From Cryptomeria japonica (Eukaryota; Streptophyta; Pinopsida; Cupressales; Cupressaceae), in assembly GCF_030272615.1 (NCBI RefSeq), contig NC_081407.1:373200998-373264997 (forward strand): 64,000 nt of DNA. Reading direction: 5' to 3'. The translations under genes were made by a program, and so were the position numbers. How positions within the stretch are numbered: position 1 is the stretch's first letter; the number at the start of each line of letters is the position of its first letter. Positions 1-10,872 of the stretch are shown piece after piece. Under the pieces are notes generated by a model. It saw only the letters and a program-made list of their open reading frames with translations, was not told where the DNA came from and did no database searches.

Positions 1-393
1 CATTGACCACCAAGCCATGACAGGATATGATACGGATAACTATTCAGATAATCAAGGACAGTGACTACACTAAGTATGTCCAGGATTGATAATTAAGCAT
101 TAGTGAAATTGTGAATTTCTGGTGATGGTTCAGATGGGTGGATATGATATGTACAAATAGATGGAGGAGCCTCTCTATCACAAATAGCGCTTGTTGTCAA
201 GTTTTTGCCACTTGTTTTTATTGTACATTTTGATTTGTTTTCGATTTTTTTATTTTTTTTGTATTTTTCTTGATTTTTTTTTTTTTTTTTTTTGAGATGA
301 AACATGTCCTACCATCAATTGATAAAGATAAGACTAACTAGATCAAAATCCAGCAGTCAAATTGATCTATGTCATTATTTTGATTTGTTCGAT
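1..393. other. Unassigned repetitive DNA, left edge
   Basis: No gene recognised. It contains a long T-run near 270-292 and no coding frame with recognisable motifs. By position it may be the interior of the minus-strand LTR element whose 5' LTR lies at 4979-6593, but this is inference only. Confidence 0.3.
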
Positions 394-663
394 GATTGAT
401 AAGAATGTCTTGTTTCAAAGAGTGAGTACCCCGTATAAGACCGAATTGTTTGGTTTCGAGTGTACCTATCCATGTATAAGATAGGTTGATGTTGATGTTG
501 ATAGATGGATTGATTAACAAGACTCAATGATTGATAGGAATGTCTGGTTTCAAAGAGTGAGCACCCCGTATAAGACCAATCTATCTGGTTTCAAGTGTAC
601 CTATCCCTGTATAAGACATGTTGATGTTGATTGATTTCAAGTGGTAAATTGATTAACAAGACA
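394..663. repeat. 135-bp tandem duplication (2 copies)
   Basis: Copies at 394-528 and 529-663 both begin GATTGATA(A/G)GAATGTCT and share the segments AAGAGTGAG(T/C)ACCCCGTA and GTACCTATCC(A/C)TGTATAAGA. They differ by scattered substitutions and small indels near their 3' ends. No coding function is apparent. Confidence 0.75.
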
Positions 664-2449
664 TGTGGTTAGTTTGATTGTAGACTTCGAGAGTTTCCCT
701 ATTGTTGATTTGATGGATGGGCCATGCGTTCATGCTTTGCTTTTCAATTTTTTAGTTTTTAGTTTTTTTTAAGACATTTCTGATTTTTTGAGCTTTTTGG
801 ATTAGAAGAAAGATGTATTCGGTTTCCCCAATGTATAGAAAGACAACGAATATTATGAATGGATGACTGAACCATTGAGGTGGAAATGGATAGGAGAAAG
901 ACGAAGGTAGCTTATGAGGAGACACATCAAGAGCTTTTTAAAATCATGTTTTTGTCCTTAGTTTTGATCAAGATCAAGGATGGAAAAGGGGATATGGATG
1001 GAGATAGGATATGGATAGGAGAAACAAGATCATAGATAGTGATAGATGATGAAAGAAATGAATAGTTAGGATAGATGGTATGGATTAGCATGAAGCAAGA
1101 TCATAGATAGCATTGGATGAATTTAGATAGGGTAATGGATATTGGAGGAAGGATAATGGGAGATGTGGTACGAAGAATAGAGTGGATGAAACTTTGACCC
1201 CAAGTATAGAGGTCTCCATTTGCAAAGAGGTGATATGTAAGATTTTCATAGTATTTAACACCACCTAAATAAGTGTTCCTAAAAAATTTCAAAGATAGAG
1301 ACCCAACCCACACTGAGAACCTCCAAAAAATTCAACTGAACATATCTAGCAACTAGGAAGTAGACTCAAAAGGGAAGAAGAATCCTAAACTGGATCAAGG
1401 TACCTAGTCTTTTATTACCCATGTGTGTGTAATTGGGTTCATTCTGGCTCATGTGATCATTGTAATCTTATGAATCCAACGTGGCTAGCTACATGAGTTA
1501 CCGTGACTTCAAAAAGCATCCTGGATAGAGCCTCGCTGCCAGCAAGCGTCCATAGCTCCGATGAGGTTATTGAGTTGTAATATCACAAATATTGCTCCAT
1601 TGCTAGCCAGACGTCCATAGCCCCAATGGATTTACTCGCATGTTCCCATAGGCAAGAATTTTGATATTTCATTTTTTTTTCTTTTCTTTTCTTTTCTTGA
1701 TCATGCTTTTGATCTTTTGATATTGTCTTTTTCTTTTCTTATTTTGATTGCATTGGCTTGTAAGTAATGAAACTTACATGGGTCTGATAATTACAGTGGC
1801 GTTGAAGCAAGATTTTAGATTTTTCACTAGCCATGTCTTTGACTAAGAGATCACAATGATTTAGAGCAATTGATTAAGTGCATGAGATATAGTAATCAAA
1901 AGATGTTGGTACCAAGATACGATAAGTAGTTCTTTTCTGGATTGAGTGTGTATCCCAACCAAAAGAAAATGTTAAAGAGGAACAACCTCGGATTCTGAAG
2001 CGTTTCATGAATATATATCTAGGAAAAGGACTGGACATGAGATTCGAGCATGGGAAAGCATGTGACAAAATGACACAAACGCCTATTTCACAGATGATGA
2101 ATTTATGCAAAGGATTGAATGAAAAGGATGGAAGGATAGAAAAGAGTTGTTCGATAATAGATAGAATGTTTGAAGATTTGTGCGAGGATAGATGGAAATA
2201 TATTCAAGATGAGTTTTGGTACACAACTCAAGAAGTGATGAAGAGATTGAGGAAAATTGAATTTTGGGACATAAGGACCCAAAATAGATAAAGGAAATGA
2301 TGGAAGAATAGTTTTGGAAAGATGTTTAGATAGATGGTTGAAAGAAGTTCAAAGATGTGTGCCTTTGTTGATATTTCTTATGGATCATTTGAGGTGATGG
2401 ATTGGTGGATGGAGGGAGGCAACGACCCAAGATGGATGGAAGGGATGGA
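664..2449. other. Unassigned AT-rich DNA
   Basis: No recognisable gene. It is rich in GGATGGATAGG-type purine repeats on the plus strand. The 94-codon plus-strand frame at 2007-2291 has no recognisable motif and I do not treat it as a gene. Possibly decayed retroelement interior. Confidence 0.3.
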
Positions 2450-2545
2450 GAGTTTGAATTTGGAATGAAAGGACCTAAAATGGATTTGGAGGATGAAGAG
2501 TTTGACTTTGGAATGAAAGGACCTAAAATGGATTTGGAGGATGAA
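2450..2545. repeat. 48-bp tandem duplication (2 copies)
   Basis: Two near-identical 48-bp units, 2450-2497 and 2498-2545, both contain GGAATGAAAGGACCTAAAAT. The period is a multiple of three, as in repeats inside coding sequence, but the surrounding frame is broken by stops on both strands. Confidence 0.8.
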
Positions 2546-4579
2546 AGAATTCCTTAATCTTGATCTTGACTTGGAGTAGGATCATTCAAGTTTGTGCTTT
2601 TCTCTTGTTTTTGAATTAAATTAGTGAAGGAGATGGAAGGGATATCACGCTCTTGCTTAAGAGGTGGATGTTGAATGGGACTCTACTCTTGAGATAAAAG
2701 GGGATCATCGTGGATGGAATACCAAAATCTTAGGGGATCATCATAAGATTCTTGATAGGTGGGATCTTAATCAAAAATGGGATTTGATTGGAGAGCCATG
2801 ATATCTTGATCTTGATTTAGACTAGGACTCATTTCTTTTGAATAAGCTTCTTCCTTTTCAAGCGACAAAGGGATGGTCACATGAGTGATCAAAGTTTCAG
2901 TTTGGATAGGTTGATGTTGTTGACTTGATGGATACTTCATTTCAGATACTCAATCTTACTAAGTTGAATAGAGGGCTTGTTCGATAGGCCCCTATGACAA
3001 AGCACGTCAAATGATATGGATAAAGTCTCCCGATATGGAAACTTGAATACCTAGCTAGGTATTGTTGTCGTTGAGATAGTTGGATGATAAAATCTTGATC
3101 ACTTGGTTTGATACTCCCCTAATCTTGTTGGATGAAATTCTTTCCTAAAGATAGTTGAAAAGTTAATAACTAACTCAAAACGTGCTTTGTTGGATTTGTA
3201 AACTTCTCCACTCTATGATTCCTTTGTTTGAACTGATTTATTTTTTGATTTGTTGATTGATACTTTGCAAGATGTTTGATCATTTGTGACAAGAATACAT
3301 AGCACACATGAAGACAATGGTCATCCTAATGCTAAACATTTAGTGTATGTTCTTTGGGGATGTGTTCAAATCCCCAATGTTTTCACTGGTTTGGATACAA
3401 AGAAGACACACCAAGTAGACTCTTTATTCAAGAGTCATTGACAATACCATAGCCCACAGCTCGATACTCCTTCAACTCAAACAGTCATGTCACCCCCTAT
3501 AGGGCGCCCATTTTTTTGCCTTTTTTTCCAGAAATTAACCCAAAGAGGATTGCTCCTCAATTGAGTAGTTATCTTGGGAGATGTATGGTGAGTGATCTTG
3601 GGGGCGAATTCTTCCCCACCCTTGCAGTATGATATTGTCAATGCATGGCAATTGACTCGGCTCAAGGTTTCTACTTATACGGTTCATAGTAAAGGTTCCA
3701 TTCGGTGCGGAAAATGATAAACTCAATTAAGAGACTTCCCAACCTTTAGAACAAAGGCTTTTCGCATCAAAAGGATACTAGGGGAAGGCTATCAAATACA
3801 CACTATCATTGAAGGGGATTTTTATCAACCTCCACATTTGATTATAGTGGGTTGATAAAGTTTTCTTTAGCCATTGCCCACTTGGATCGTACCCTTCTCA
3901 CTAGCCCCCTCAAGGCGTTTGGGAAGGCAGACCCTCAAAAGGTTTTAAATGCTTGAAAGTAAATGAAGCATGAAAAGAGTGTGTTTGGCTTTTTGGTCAC
4001 CCAATTAAGGGGAGAGCATATACCTACCACTCAAGACAAAGCACACAAAGTTATTTTTACCCTTTCAAAGCAATGATTATCTAAGTCCTAATTGGAGATG
4101 TTGCTCCAATCAAACATGGTGTTTATTTTAGTCCCACATAACAATGGTTTTCTAACTAGGAAAGTGAAATCATGGTCAACAAAATGAAAGCACATTGCTA
4201 TAAAGTAAATCAATTTTGCAAAAAAGAACAAGTTGATTGTTCTTCTTAAGCCCAATTTTGAAGTGTTTTTGCTCCTAACTTGCAAGAAAACAAAGTTTGA
4301 TTTTTGATTATTTTTACCTTTGCAAGTGATGTTCTTTTTAGAGCCCTTTTAAAGCACCAAATTGAAAATATGAAGTTATTTTTACCAAAAGAAATGTGAA
4401 TTCTTTTTAACCAACTTTGAAAATGCTAGCAAAGAAAATCAAGAAATCCTAACTTAACTCCTCCAATGTGCAAGAAATTGTTAGAAACCTGCAAAAAAGA
4501 AGTTAGTGAAAATCCCAATCACTTGCTGGGCTAGGCAAGCCTAATTCACCAAACAAGATTACAAATTTTTTCCTCAGTG
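2546..4579. other. Unassigned degenerate DNA, possibly retroelement interior
   Basis: No intact ORF. On the minus strand 2560-3000 reads as a Pro/Ser/Gln/Asp-rich, stop-broken frame similar in composition (not clearly in sequence) to the spacer regions of the retroelement ORF at 35908-39105. No domain recognised. Confidence 0.3.
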
Positions 4580-4896
4580 ACAAATAGCTATTACAGAATG
4601 CAAATGTGCTATAACTGAGAGTCAGTGCGCCACTACAGAGAGTAAATGCACTACAACGTACTGCAAATGTGCTACAAGATGCAGTAAATGCGCTAAACTG
4701 TCCAGAATTAGAAAATAGACAGAAGATAGAAATTGTAACCCTGTTTATGCAAATGTGCTATTACAAAGAATGTATGTGTTGCATCGTACTTCAAATGCAC
4801 TATAAAAGTGAGTGTATGCGCTATAACGGAGACCAAATGCACTATAACAGAGACGAAATGCATTGCAGCATATAACGTATGCACTAGAAGATTCTG
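4580..4896 (-). repeat. Degenerate 21-bp tandem array (about 15 units) beside a primer-binding site
   Basis: Twelve units can be laid out with an exact 21-bp period: 4601-4621 (preceded by one offset base-pair step), 4622-4705 (four units) and 4750-4896 (seven units), with two more decayed units in 4706-4749. The core is (C/T)AAATG(C/T)(G/A)CTA(T/C)AAC. A 21-bp period equals seven codons. In the minus orientation of the adjacent LTR element the array lies just downstream of the primer-binding site, in the leader. Five homologous units recur at 29027-29131 in the second copy of this family. Confidence 0.85.
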
Positions 4897-4956
4897 TAAG
4901 ATTTCTTAGCCGGACCTGCACAAAAATGTTAGAATTTTGATAGATTTAGGGGCCAA

Positions 4957-4974
4957 GCCCCATGGTGGGTGCCA
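4957..4974 (-). promoter_or_regulatory. Primer-binding site, tRNA-Lys type
   Basis: On the minus strand the LTR is followed, after a 4-bp spacer, by TGGCACCCACCATGGGGC. This differs at two positions, both CpG-to-CpA, from the complement of the plant tRNA-Lys 3' end (TGGCGCCCACCGTGGGGC, from memory). It marks 4979-6593 as a 5' LTR of a minus-strand element. Confidence 0.7.
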
Positions 4975-4978
4975 AAAA

Positions 4979-6593
4979 TGTGCATTGGAAAGTGTGGAAC
5001 CTACAAAAGAGAATCAAACAACATCAAACACACACATGAAACATTATGTTAGAATTAGAAATCAAAAATAGAAACTAAAATAAGTTAGCTTCAAAATCAA
5101 GAACCCCAAGCATGTCTCATGTTCCTCTATCTCCAAGGATCTTCAAGATTAAAGGTGGCTCCCACTTGGAAGAGCACTTGATCTTTTAGAATTCAATATA
5201 AAGAACGAGATTGAAGGATATGCCAAGATCAAAATTAATGCAACTAAGATCCTAGTAGCTAGATGATCAAATGATATGAAAAGATGAAAGGCAAGATGGA
5301 ATGCAAGATATGAGATTAAGATTGATTCCAAATTGAAATCTTAGGTGTGCTAATTAAAGTAACATGGATATTTCTATGAAATTGATATACAATGGCTATG
5401 AATTAAGCTAGCATGAAAATGGGATTAGCATGATACTATCAACATGATGAAAGCTAAACTAGCATGCAACTAAGATTATCTAAGTGCTTGAAGATGACAA
5501 ATTGAGCTCCTTGATAACCTGCAAAATGACTATAAGTTTGATGCACAAGATGATGGATCCTAAGATTGAAGAAATGGGCTCTATTATAGAGAAAATAGAG
5601 AAATGGATGGCCAAGATTGAGCAATCTTAACAAGGGCTAGGATTGAAAGTTATCAATCCATGAGGGGGATTCAATCCAATCCCAAATTGACAAATGTCAC
5701 CTTGAGATGGCTTGAGAGGATGCTAAGCAAGAATTAGATGCTAAGTAAGCATTAGGGATAACCTGAAGGGATGATATCATTGGATAATGATATTATCCAA
5801 GGGAGCATGCTATTGTCCAAGAGGTAAACTCTTGTGCAAAGTTTAAGGATGGCCAAAGGGACAACCATCGTGGGCTAGGGTGATGTCTTGTAAGAGGCAT
5901 TTAATGCTCTTTGAAGACTTTGAAGGTTAACTTGTTCGAAGTTAGATAACCTTCAAGGCTTAAATTTTAAGAGCCTTACAAGTTTGGAAGACTCAACAAA
6001 TTAACTTGTTGAAGGTAAAGTCTTCAACACATTTTGAAGACTTTCCCCAAATTTGGAGAAGTGACACCCCCAAATTTAGGGATGTGACATGATTAGAGGA
6101 ATTAGGCTAGTTAATGAGGGATTAGAGGGATTCTAGAAGAATATTAGCATGCTAATGGAAAATGTAGGAGAATGCAAGTGGAGGGAAACACGAATTTTTA
6201 GATAAAATAAAAGATTTATTTTAGCCAAAAGGGGTGCAACTTGCATTTGTAGGATTTTGCAAGTGGGGGGACTATTCACAAATAAATAATGATTTATTTA
6301 AATGCAAAGGGATTTTAATCAAGTCTAAATTCAATTATAAGGGAAAAGGGGGGGTTTGATTAAATAAATAAGATTTATTCGATTAAATGGCTAAAGGGTA
6401 CTTAATTAGACCTTAGTTTAATTAATAGGTTAGGCGAGAAGAAAAGGATTTTAATCAAATCTTTAATTTGATTAATATGCTGATTGGAAGAATGGGGATA
6501 TTAATTAAACCTTAGTCTAATTAATAGCCGAATAAATGATGATTAAATGAATAAAATTCATTTAATTAATTGTGCAAGTTTTAGGTGTCTACA
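4979..6593 (-). mobile_element. 5' LTR of a minus-strand retrotransposon (tRNA-Lys family)
   Basis: About 1.6 kb, beginning TGTAGACACCTAAAACTTGC on the minus strand and ending CCAATGCACA next to the primer site. It aligns over its whole length with 29214-30713, including an A+T-rich stretch of AATTAAT motifs near the start. Neither the 3' LTR nor pol of this copy is seen; they are outside the window or lost. The 5 bp following the outer end is ACTTT, but no partner was found, so TSD status is unknown. Confidence 0.8.
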
Positions 6594-8549
6594 ACTTTAA
6601 TGTCCATTTTATATATACATCCATAAAATTTATGTTCCATGAACTATACGATAGGTTTTCAGCATCCTAACAGCCATATAAATGTAATTTGTTGTAACAG
6701 TCATATAAATGTAATTTGTTGTAACAAAACAATTGTTGTGTGTGTGTCTGTGTGTGTGTGTACTTATTTGTTCTTCATTTATATACGTCTGAAAAGAGCT
6801 GATTAAAAAATACAACTAACACAAATAATCCCGACCAAATGAGGAAAATAGTAAACTACCAAAGAAAATTCCAATTTTTGTTTATGAACTTGTTGCATTA
6901 GCCTTCCAGGTGTGCAAATTAGCTCATAAAACATAAATAAACATGATGCCTATGAACTTAATGGCATCCTGCTGGCAAAATGTTGATTTTCACTATAAAT
7001 TCATAGGTTTATAGCTATAGCCAAGGGTAAAAACAAGGTAAAAATATATGAAAAGTATTGTAGAGTGCCTCGAAGAGAGAAGAATAGAATGTAAATCTAT
7101 TGCGCCTGGTATTGTGGTATCCTGTAGTTTGAATAGTTGCAATGCTCGGAGGTTTTGTAGCAAGCAATTTAAAGCAAATAGAGATCTTCCAAAATCAGAA
7201 GAGAATTAAAAAATCTACCAACCATCAACAATCTTATGGAGAGACAACAACAAAAGAAAAATGTTTCGCACCTGCTATCGTGTAGTTTGAATATTTTTAA
7301 TGTTCTTAGCTTCTGTATCAAGCAATTCATTGCAAATTTGAAAGTTTTTCCGCCTCCTAATATCCTAATATCTGCATAACAACTAACTGGAAAACCTCAA
7401 ATGTCGAGGAATGCGGTTCCATGCAAATTTTATTTGTAAACATGTTTAAACAAATTTCGCCCTCAAAATAGGACAACACCTTTATTCAATAAATTGATCC
7501 TTGAATGGTTGTAAATATTGTAAGTTTTAAGGTCATTTTTAGCTTTTAGTTTTGCTGATATAAATGACCCAAGAATTTGAATCCACATAGCCCCATCTTT
7601 TAATTTCCCTCTCATTTGAAATGATTTCCGTTTTCCATAATGGAGCATCTATTATAGTTTTTCACTACCTCCAACTACTCTATATTTACACCATTTTTAA
7701 GAATTTAAAAAAAAAAATCCACTACTATTTCAATGCCTCCAACAAAGCACAAAGAAAGTTGTTACAAACTCTACCATATCACCTGTCAAGTGTCCAAAAC
7801 AATGTGTGATGCCTTTAATTCTCACAGGTGGATAACACACACAATAATAGCTTGGGCACAACGGCGGAGGAGGAAGTGCGGGGAGTGGATGAAGTGTTTT
7901 GTTCAAAAGCTTACACGGATTTAGTGCCAGTGTGTAGTTACGCCTCTCGGCATAATAAAATAAAATAAAAATAAAGAATTACTGGATTGTTAAAGATTCC
8001 AAGTTGGCATATTTCTTGTGTCTGTGACAAAATAGATGACAAACAAGATTGTTACGGTGATTCAAACTTGGTACATGTTTTTGTGTTTGTAATAAAATAG
8101 ATGGCACTTAAAACTGCTGCATTAATTAAGCCTACATTAAAAGATAATGAAAGTGTCCAAATGAGTAAATCATTTGACATATGACCTGGCTTGTGCAATA
8201 ATACATTTTAAATCTAATATGCACAACCAAAAATTATAAAAATAAAGAGTTGATTATATTTTGCTCAATTTTCCTATTGTTTGATACCCAACAACTAAAG
8301 TCTCCTTGACCACAAGAAAAACTGGAGTACAACCCAGTTGTATGTTGATATATAAACAATAGTTAATATAAAGATTGTTTATACATATTCTTTTTAGTTT
8401 ATATTAATGATATCTTCAAAAGATTTTTTGTAATGTTAAAATTAAATTTTATGATGTGTAAACTGTAATATAAATGTTGGGCAGTCTAAATGTTGTCTTA
8501 TAGTTTTGTGTTTGTGAAATTTGCATATTTATTTTGATAGAATGTCTTA
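6594..8549. other. Unassigned intergenic DNA with a (TG)n tract
   Basis: No gene recognised. It contains an interrupted TG dinucleotide microsatellite at 6737-6761. Short loosely similar segments occur near 7095-7175 and 7260-7345 (both contain GTAGTTTGAATA). The remainder is AT-rich without coding signals. Confidence 0.5.
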
Positions 8550-8559
8550 ATACAATTAT
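8550..8559. repeat. Target-site duplication of LINE, left copy
   Basis: ATACAATTAT here is repeated at 18382-18391. The two copies flank the LINE remnant: an A-rich LINE tail (minus strand) abuts this copy and the truncated ORF1 end lies beside the other. Confidence 0.65.
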
Positions 8560-8720
8560 TCTTTTGTGTTTTTTATTAGATAAGAAAGATTTTGAAAGGG
8601 CCCCGATCCCTTGTACAAAGAGAAAGATAAAGCATTAAGCCCGAACACTAAACAGCAAAACAAAACGGCTACATAACAACAATAGAACAACAAGAGGTGA
8701 AAACTAAAGCAACAAACATA
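8560..8720 (-). mobile_element. LINE 3' untranslated end and A-rich tail
   Basis: On the minus strand the sequence runs through GGGGCCCTTTCAAAATC and TTCTTATCTAATAAAAAAC to an A-rich end beside the target duplication. This GGGGCCCTTTC ... TCTTATCNAATAAA end is the usual 3' terminus of plant L1-type LINEs. Confidence 0.7.
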
Positions 8721-8989
8721 CTTTTGTCTTAAGTCTGACTCTTTCTTATATTTTTGTCTATCTACATATACACATATGTCTATCTATTCGTCATTATTTT
8801 GATTTTGTTGTTTCACTTTTAGACCATATTACAGCTTAAAATATTATTGGACCCTATACATTGGCATGCAATTTTTTTCTAAAACAGTATATATGACACT
8901 TCAAATTTTTAATAAATCTTAAAATTTTATAGTAGGTAATACATATTATATAATATTATAATCTATAATATTGATATATATTATTTTAG

Positions 8990-9185
8990 AATGTTTATTA
9001 GTGATGATTTTGTAGACAACATTACAAAGAGTAATAGGGCAAAAGAAATCCAGTTGGTCAATGCCTTCTCTTTTAGGAATAAGAACCAAGAAAGTAGAGC
9101 TCAGAGTTTGCAACATCTGCTTATTGCAAAGAGATTCGCAAACAACCTCCAATAAATCCAAATTAATAATATCCCAAAATTCCAA
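8990..9185 (-). pseudogene. LINE reverse transcriptase fragment (fingers only)
   Basis: The minus-strand translation contains STFLVLIPKREG, then a degenerate PITLCNVVYKIITNK, which are the first conserved RT blocks of plant LINEs (usual form: LIPKKEGA...FRPISLCNVIYKIITK). The frame then runs into unrelated AT-rich sequence, so the palm with the catalytic YADD motif, the thumb and RNase H are absent. The fragment joins the endonuclease frame directly near 9185, where roughly the EN-RT linker should be, and the join also shifts frame. Confidence 0.75.
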
Positions 9186-9189
9186 AACG

Positions 9190-9918
9190 AGGATTCTTAG
9201 GAACTATAAGAGAAGTAGCAACAAATTTAATTGGCCAATGACCAGGGCCTCTCCAATAAAGAATCTCAGAGCTAGTAGACAAATAACCCCCCACCCAAAA
9301 ATGAGAAACAAGAAATCTTTCCAAGCATTCAAAAATTGCTTCCTCCCCACTCCTTCTATTATTCCAAGTAAAAATTTCATTAGAAGGTTTGATATCAATT
9401 AGAGCAAGAGAGTCCACATTCATTTGAAAGAGATCAAAAGAGGGAATAACCGAGGCAAACCTCCTTGTTTTTCCTCCAAACTCAAAACTGCATTGAAATC
9501 ACTGGCTTAAACCTAAGGGAAATAAGGAGCATACGATTGCACATACCTTAAATGAGACCATAGCCGATTTTTCCCACTGAAATCAACTGGAGCATAAACA
9601 TTGGTAACCAAAATAATCTCCCTATAATCCAAACTAGAGGTAGCCAGAGATAAAGTAGATTGACTCAAAATCCACCAAAGTGGAGTAACTTCCATAGATC
9701 CCAAAAAAGGTCCAAACTTCCAGAGCAACTTTGGGAACCAGTACATTGACATTGTCCTCCACACCAGATATGAGAGGCGCACTGAAGCATGGAATCAACT
9801 GAAAGCTTAGTCTCCTGGATAAAAAGATATCTGAAGAGTGGACTGCAACCATATCCTGAATAGCCTTTTGTCTAGGGATGCTATTCAACCCCATTGCATA
9901 CCAAGAGAGAATAATCAT
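9190..9918 (-). pseudogene. LINE ORF2 endonuclease domain, broken
   Basis: Translation from 9918 starts MIILSWYAMGLNSIPRQKA, the usual N-terminus of plant LINE ORF2 AP-endonuclease (ILSWNVRGL). The C-terminal half is visible as EIFTWNNRRSGEEAIFECLE, then RFLVS and a degenerate GxxHWPIKF block, where catalytic SDHWPI reads PGHWPI. The protein is spread over at least three frames, so several indels have occurred. The enzyme would nick target DNA to prime insertion; this copy cannot. Confidence 0.8.
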
Positions 9919-9936
9919 TTAATAATTTGGGAAAAG

Positions 9937-10041
9937 TGGTGCAGTCATGGTTAAAAGTGGTGTAGTTACGGTTAGAAGTGGTGCAATCACGGTTAGAAGT
10001 GGTACAATCACAGTTATAAGTGGTGAAGTCATGGTTAGGAG
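9937..10041 (-). repeat. Five 21-bp tandem units at the outer end of the CV1 3' LTR
   Basis: Units at 9937, 9958, 9979, 10000 and 10021 share TGGTGNAGTNACGGTTAGAAG (with variation) on the plus strand. The innermost unit corresponds to the single copy at 16615-16635 in the 5' LTR, so the array is an expansion of the LTR terminus. Confidence 0.9.
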
Positions 10042-10827
10042 GGTCCTCAAGGAGAATAGTCCAAACCGTGCAGCAGATAAAATATAACACAATCAACACA
10101 ATGTGATGGAGGCAATGAACAATTAGTTTGATTATATCATAGAAATTGATTACAAACTATCGGCAATATCTGGGCTCACAGATTCGGCTCACAGGACCGA
10201 GTACAAAACATGTGTGTTATGCAACATCCAACTCAAGCAAGAAAGCGAGCCAACTCCAGAACTCCTAATCCTTAGATCTATCTTCTATGTTCTGAAAACT
10301 TATTTTTAAATGCTTAATTACATTGATTTATATGATCAAGGATGATCTGGGCCAGCCCAAGATGAAATAAATGTTGATGAATAAGATGAAATGCATGTAA
10401 AACAACAAGGTCGGCCTCTGCCAAGAAGATCCTCTGAAAAATCCAAAGGATGAAGTGCATACCTAAGGGAAGGTCAGCCACATACCAAGGAACATTGGAA
10501 ATAAAAAAATCAAGCTCTGCAAGCAATGGAAAATATCTGCAAGCATCAATAATAGCAAATAGGTCCAGGTGGCTCCGGTACATAGGGAAGAAAATTGTCC
10601 CATATTCTGGAAGTGATAACTTGCTGGAAAAAGATCCAAACATCTCGTGGACCAAGGATAAGATTGATGAACTTGTTCACGAACCAAATCTAGCTCCACA
10701 ACATCCAGTGAGCAAACAGAAAGAAATGTTGAAAGAAATACTGAAAATGCAAAACAGGAAACAAACTGAAAGAAAAATGTTTTTGGTTGATACAAGATTT
10801 CCAAGAACCAGGGATGCTCTTGCATCA
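9937..10827 (-). repeat. CV1 3' LTR, with expanded 21-bp terminus
   Basis: It aligns with the 5' LTR at 16615-17399, sharing GGTTAGGAGGGTCCTCAAGG at one end and CCAAGAACCAGGGATGCTC at the other. It is longer because its terminal 21-bp segment is present five times (9937-10041) rather than once. The two LTRs differ by many substitutions, so the insertion is old. Confidence 0.85.
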
Positions 10828-10845
10828 GACATCTGGGGTTGATTG

Positions 10846-10866
10846 AAAAGTGAGTCTCTCACTTTT
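10846..10866. repeat. Perfect hairpin beside the CV1 3' LTR
   Basis: AAAAGTGAG and CTCACTTTT form a 9-bp perfect stem with a 3-nt loop, between the end of the chromodomain frame (stop at 10873-10875) and the LTR start (10827). A polypurine tract is expected here and none is clear. Confidence 0.6.
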
Positions 10867-10872
10867 TCGGGG

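Noticed and set aside
4580-4896. CRISPR-like array
   Set aside because: Contiguous 21-bp tandem repeats without spacers in plant nuclear DNA; also found at the same place in a second retroelement copy.
10450-10842. 130-codon plus-strand ORF
   Set aside because: Lies wholly within the CV1 3' LTR, antisense to the element; the matching frame in the 5' LTR (17280-17558) is interrupted and altered.
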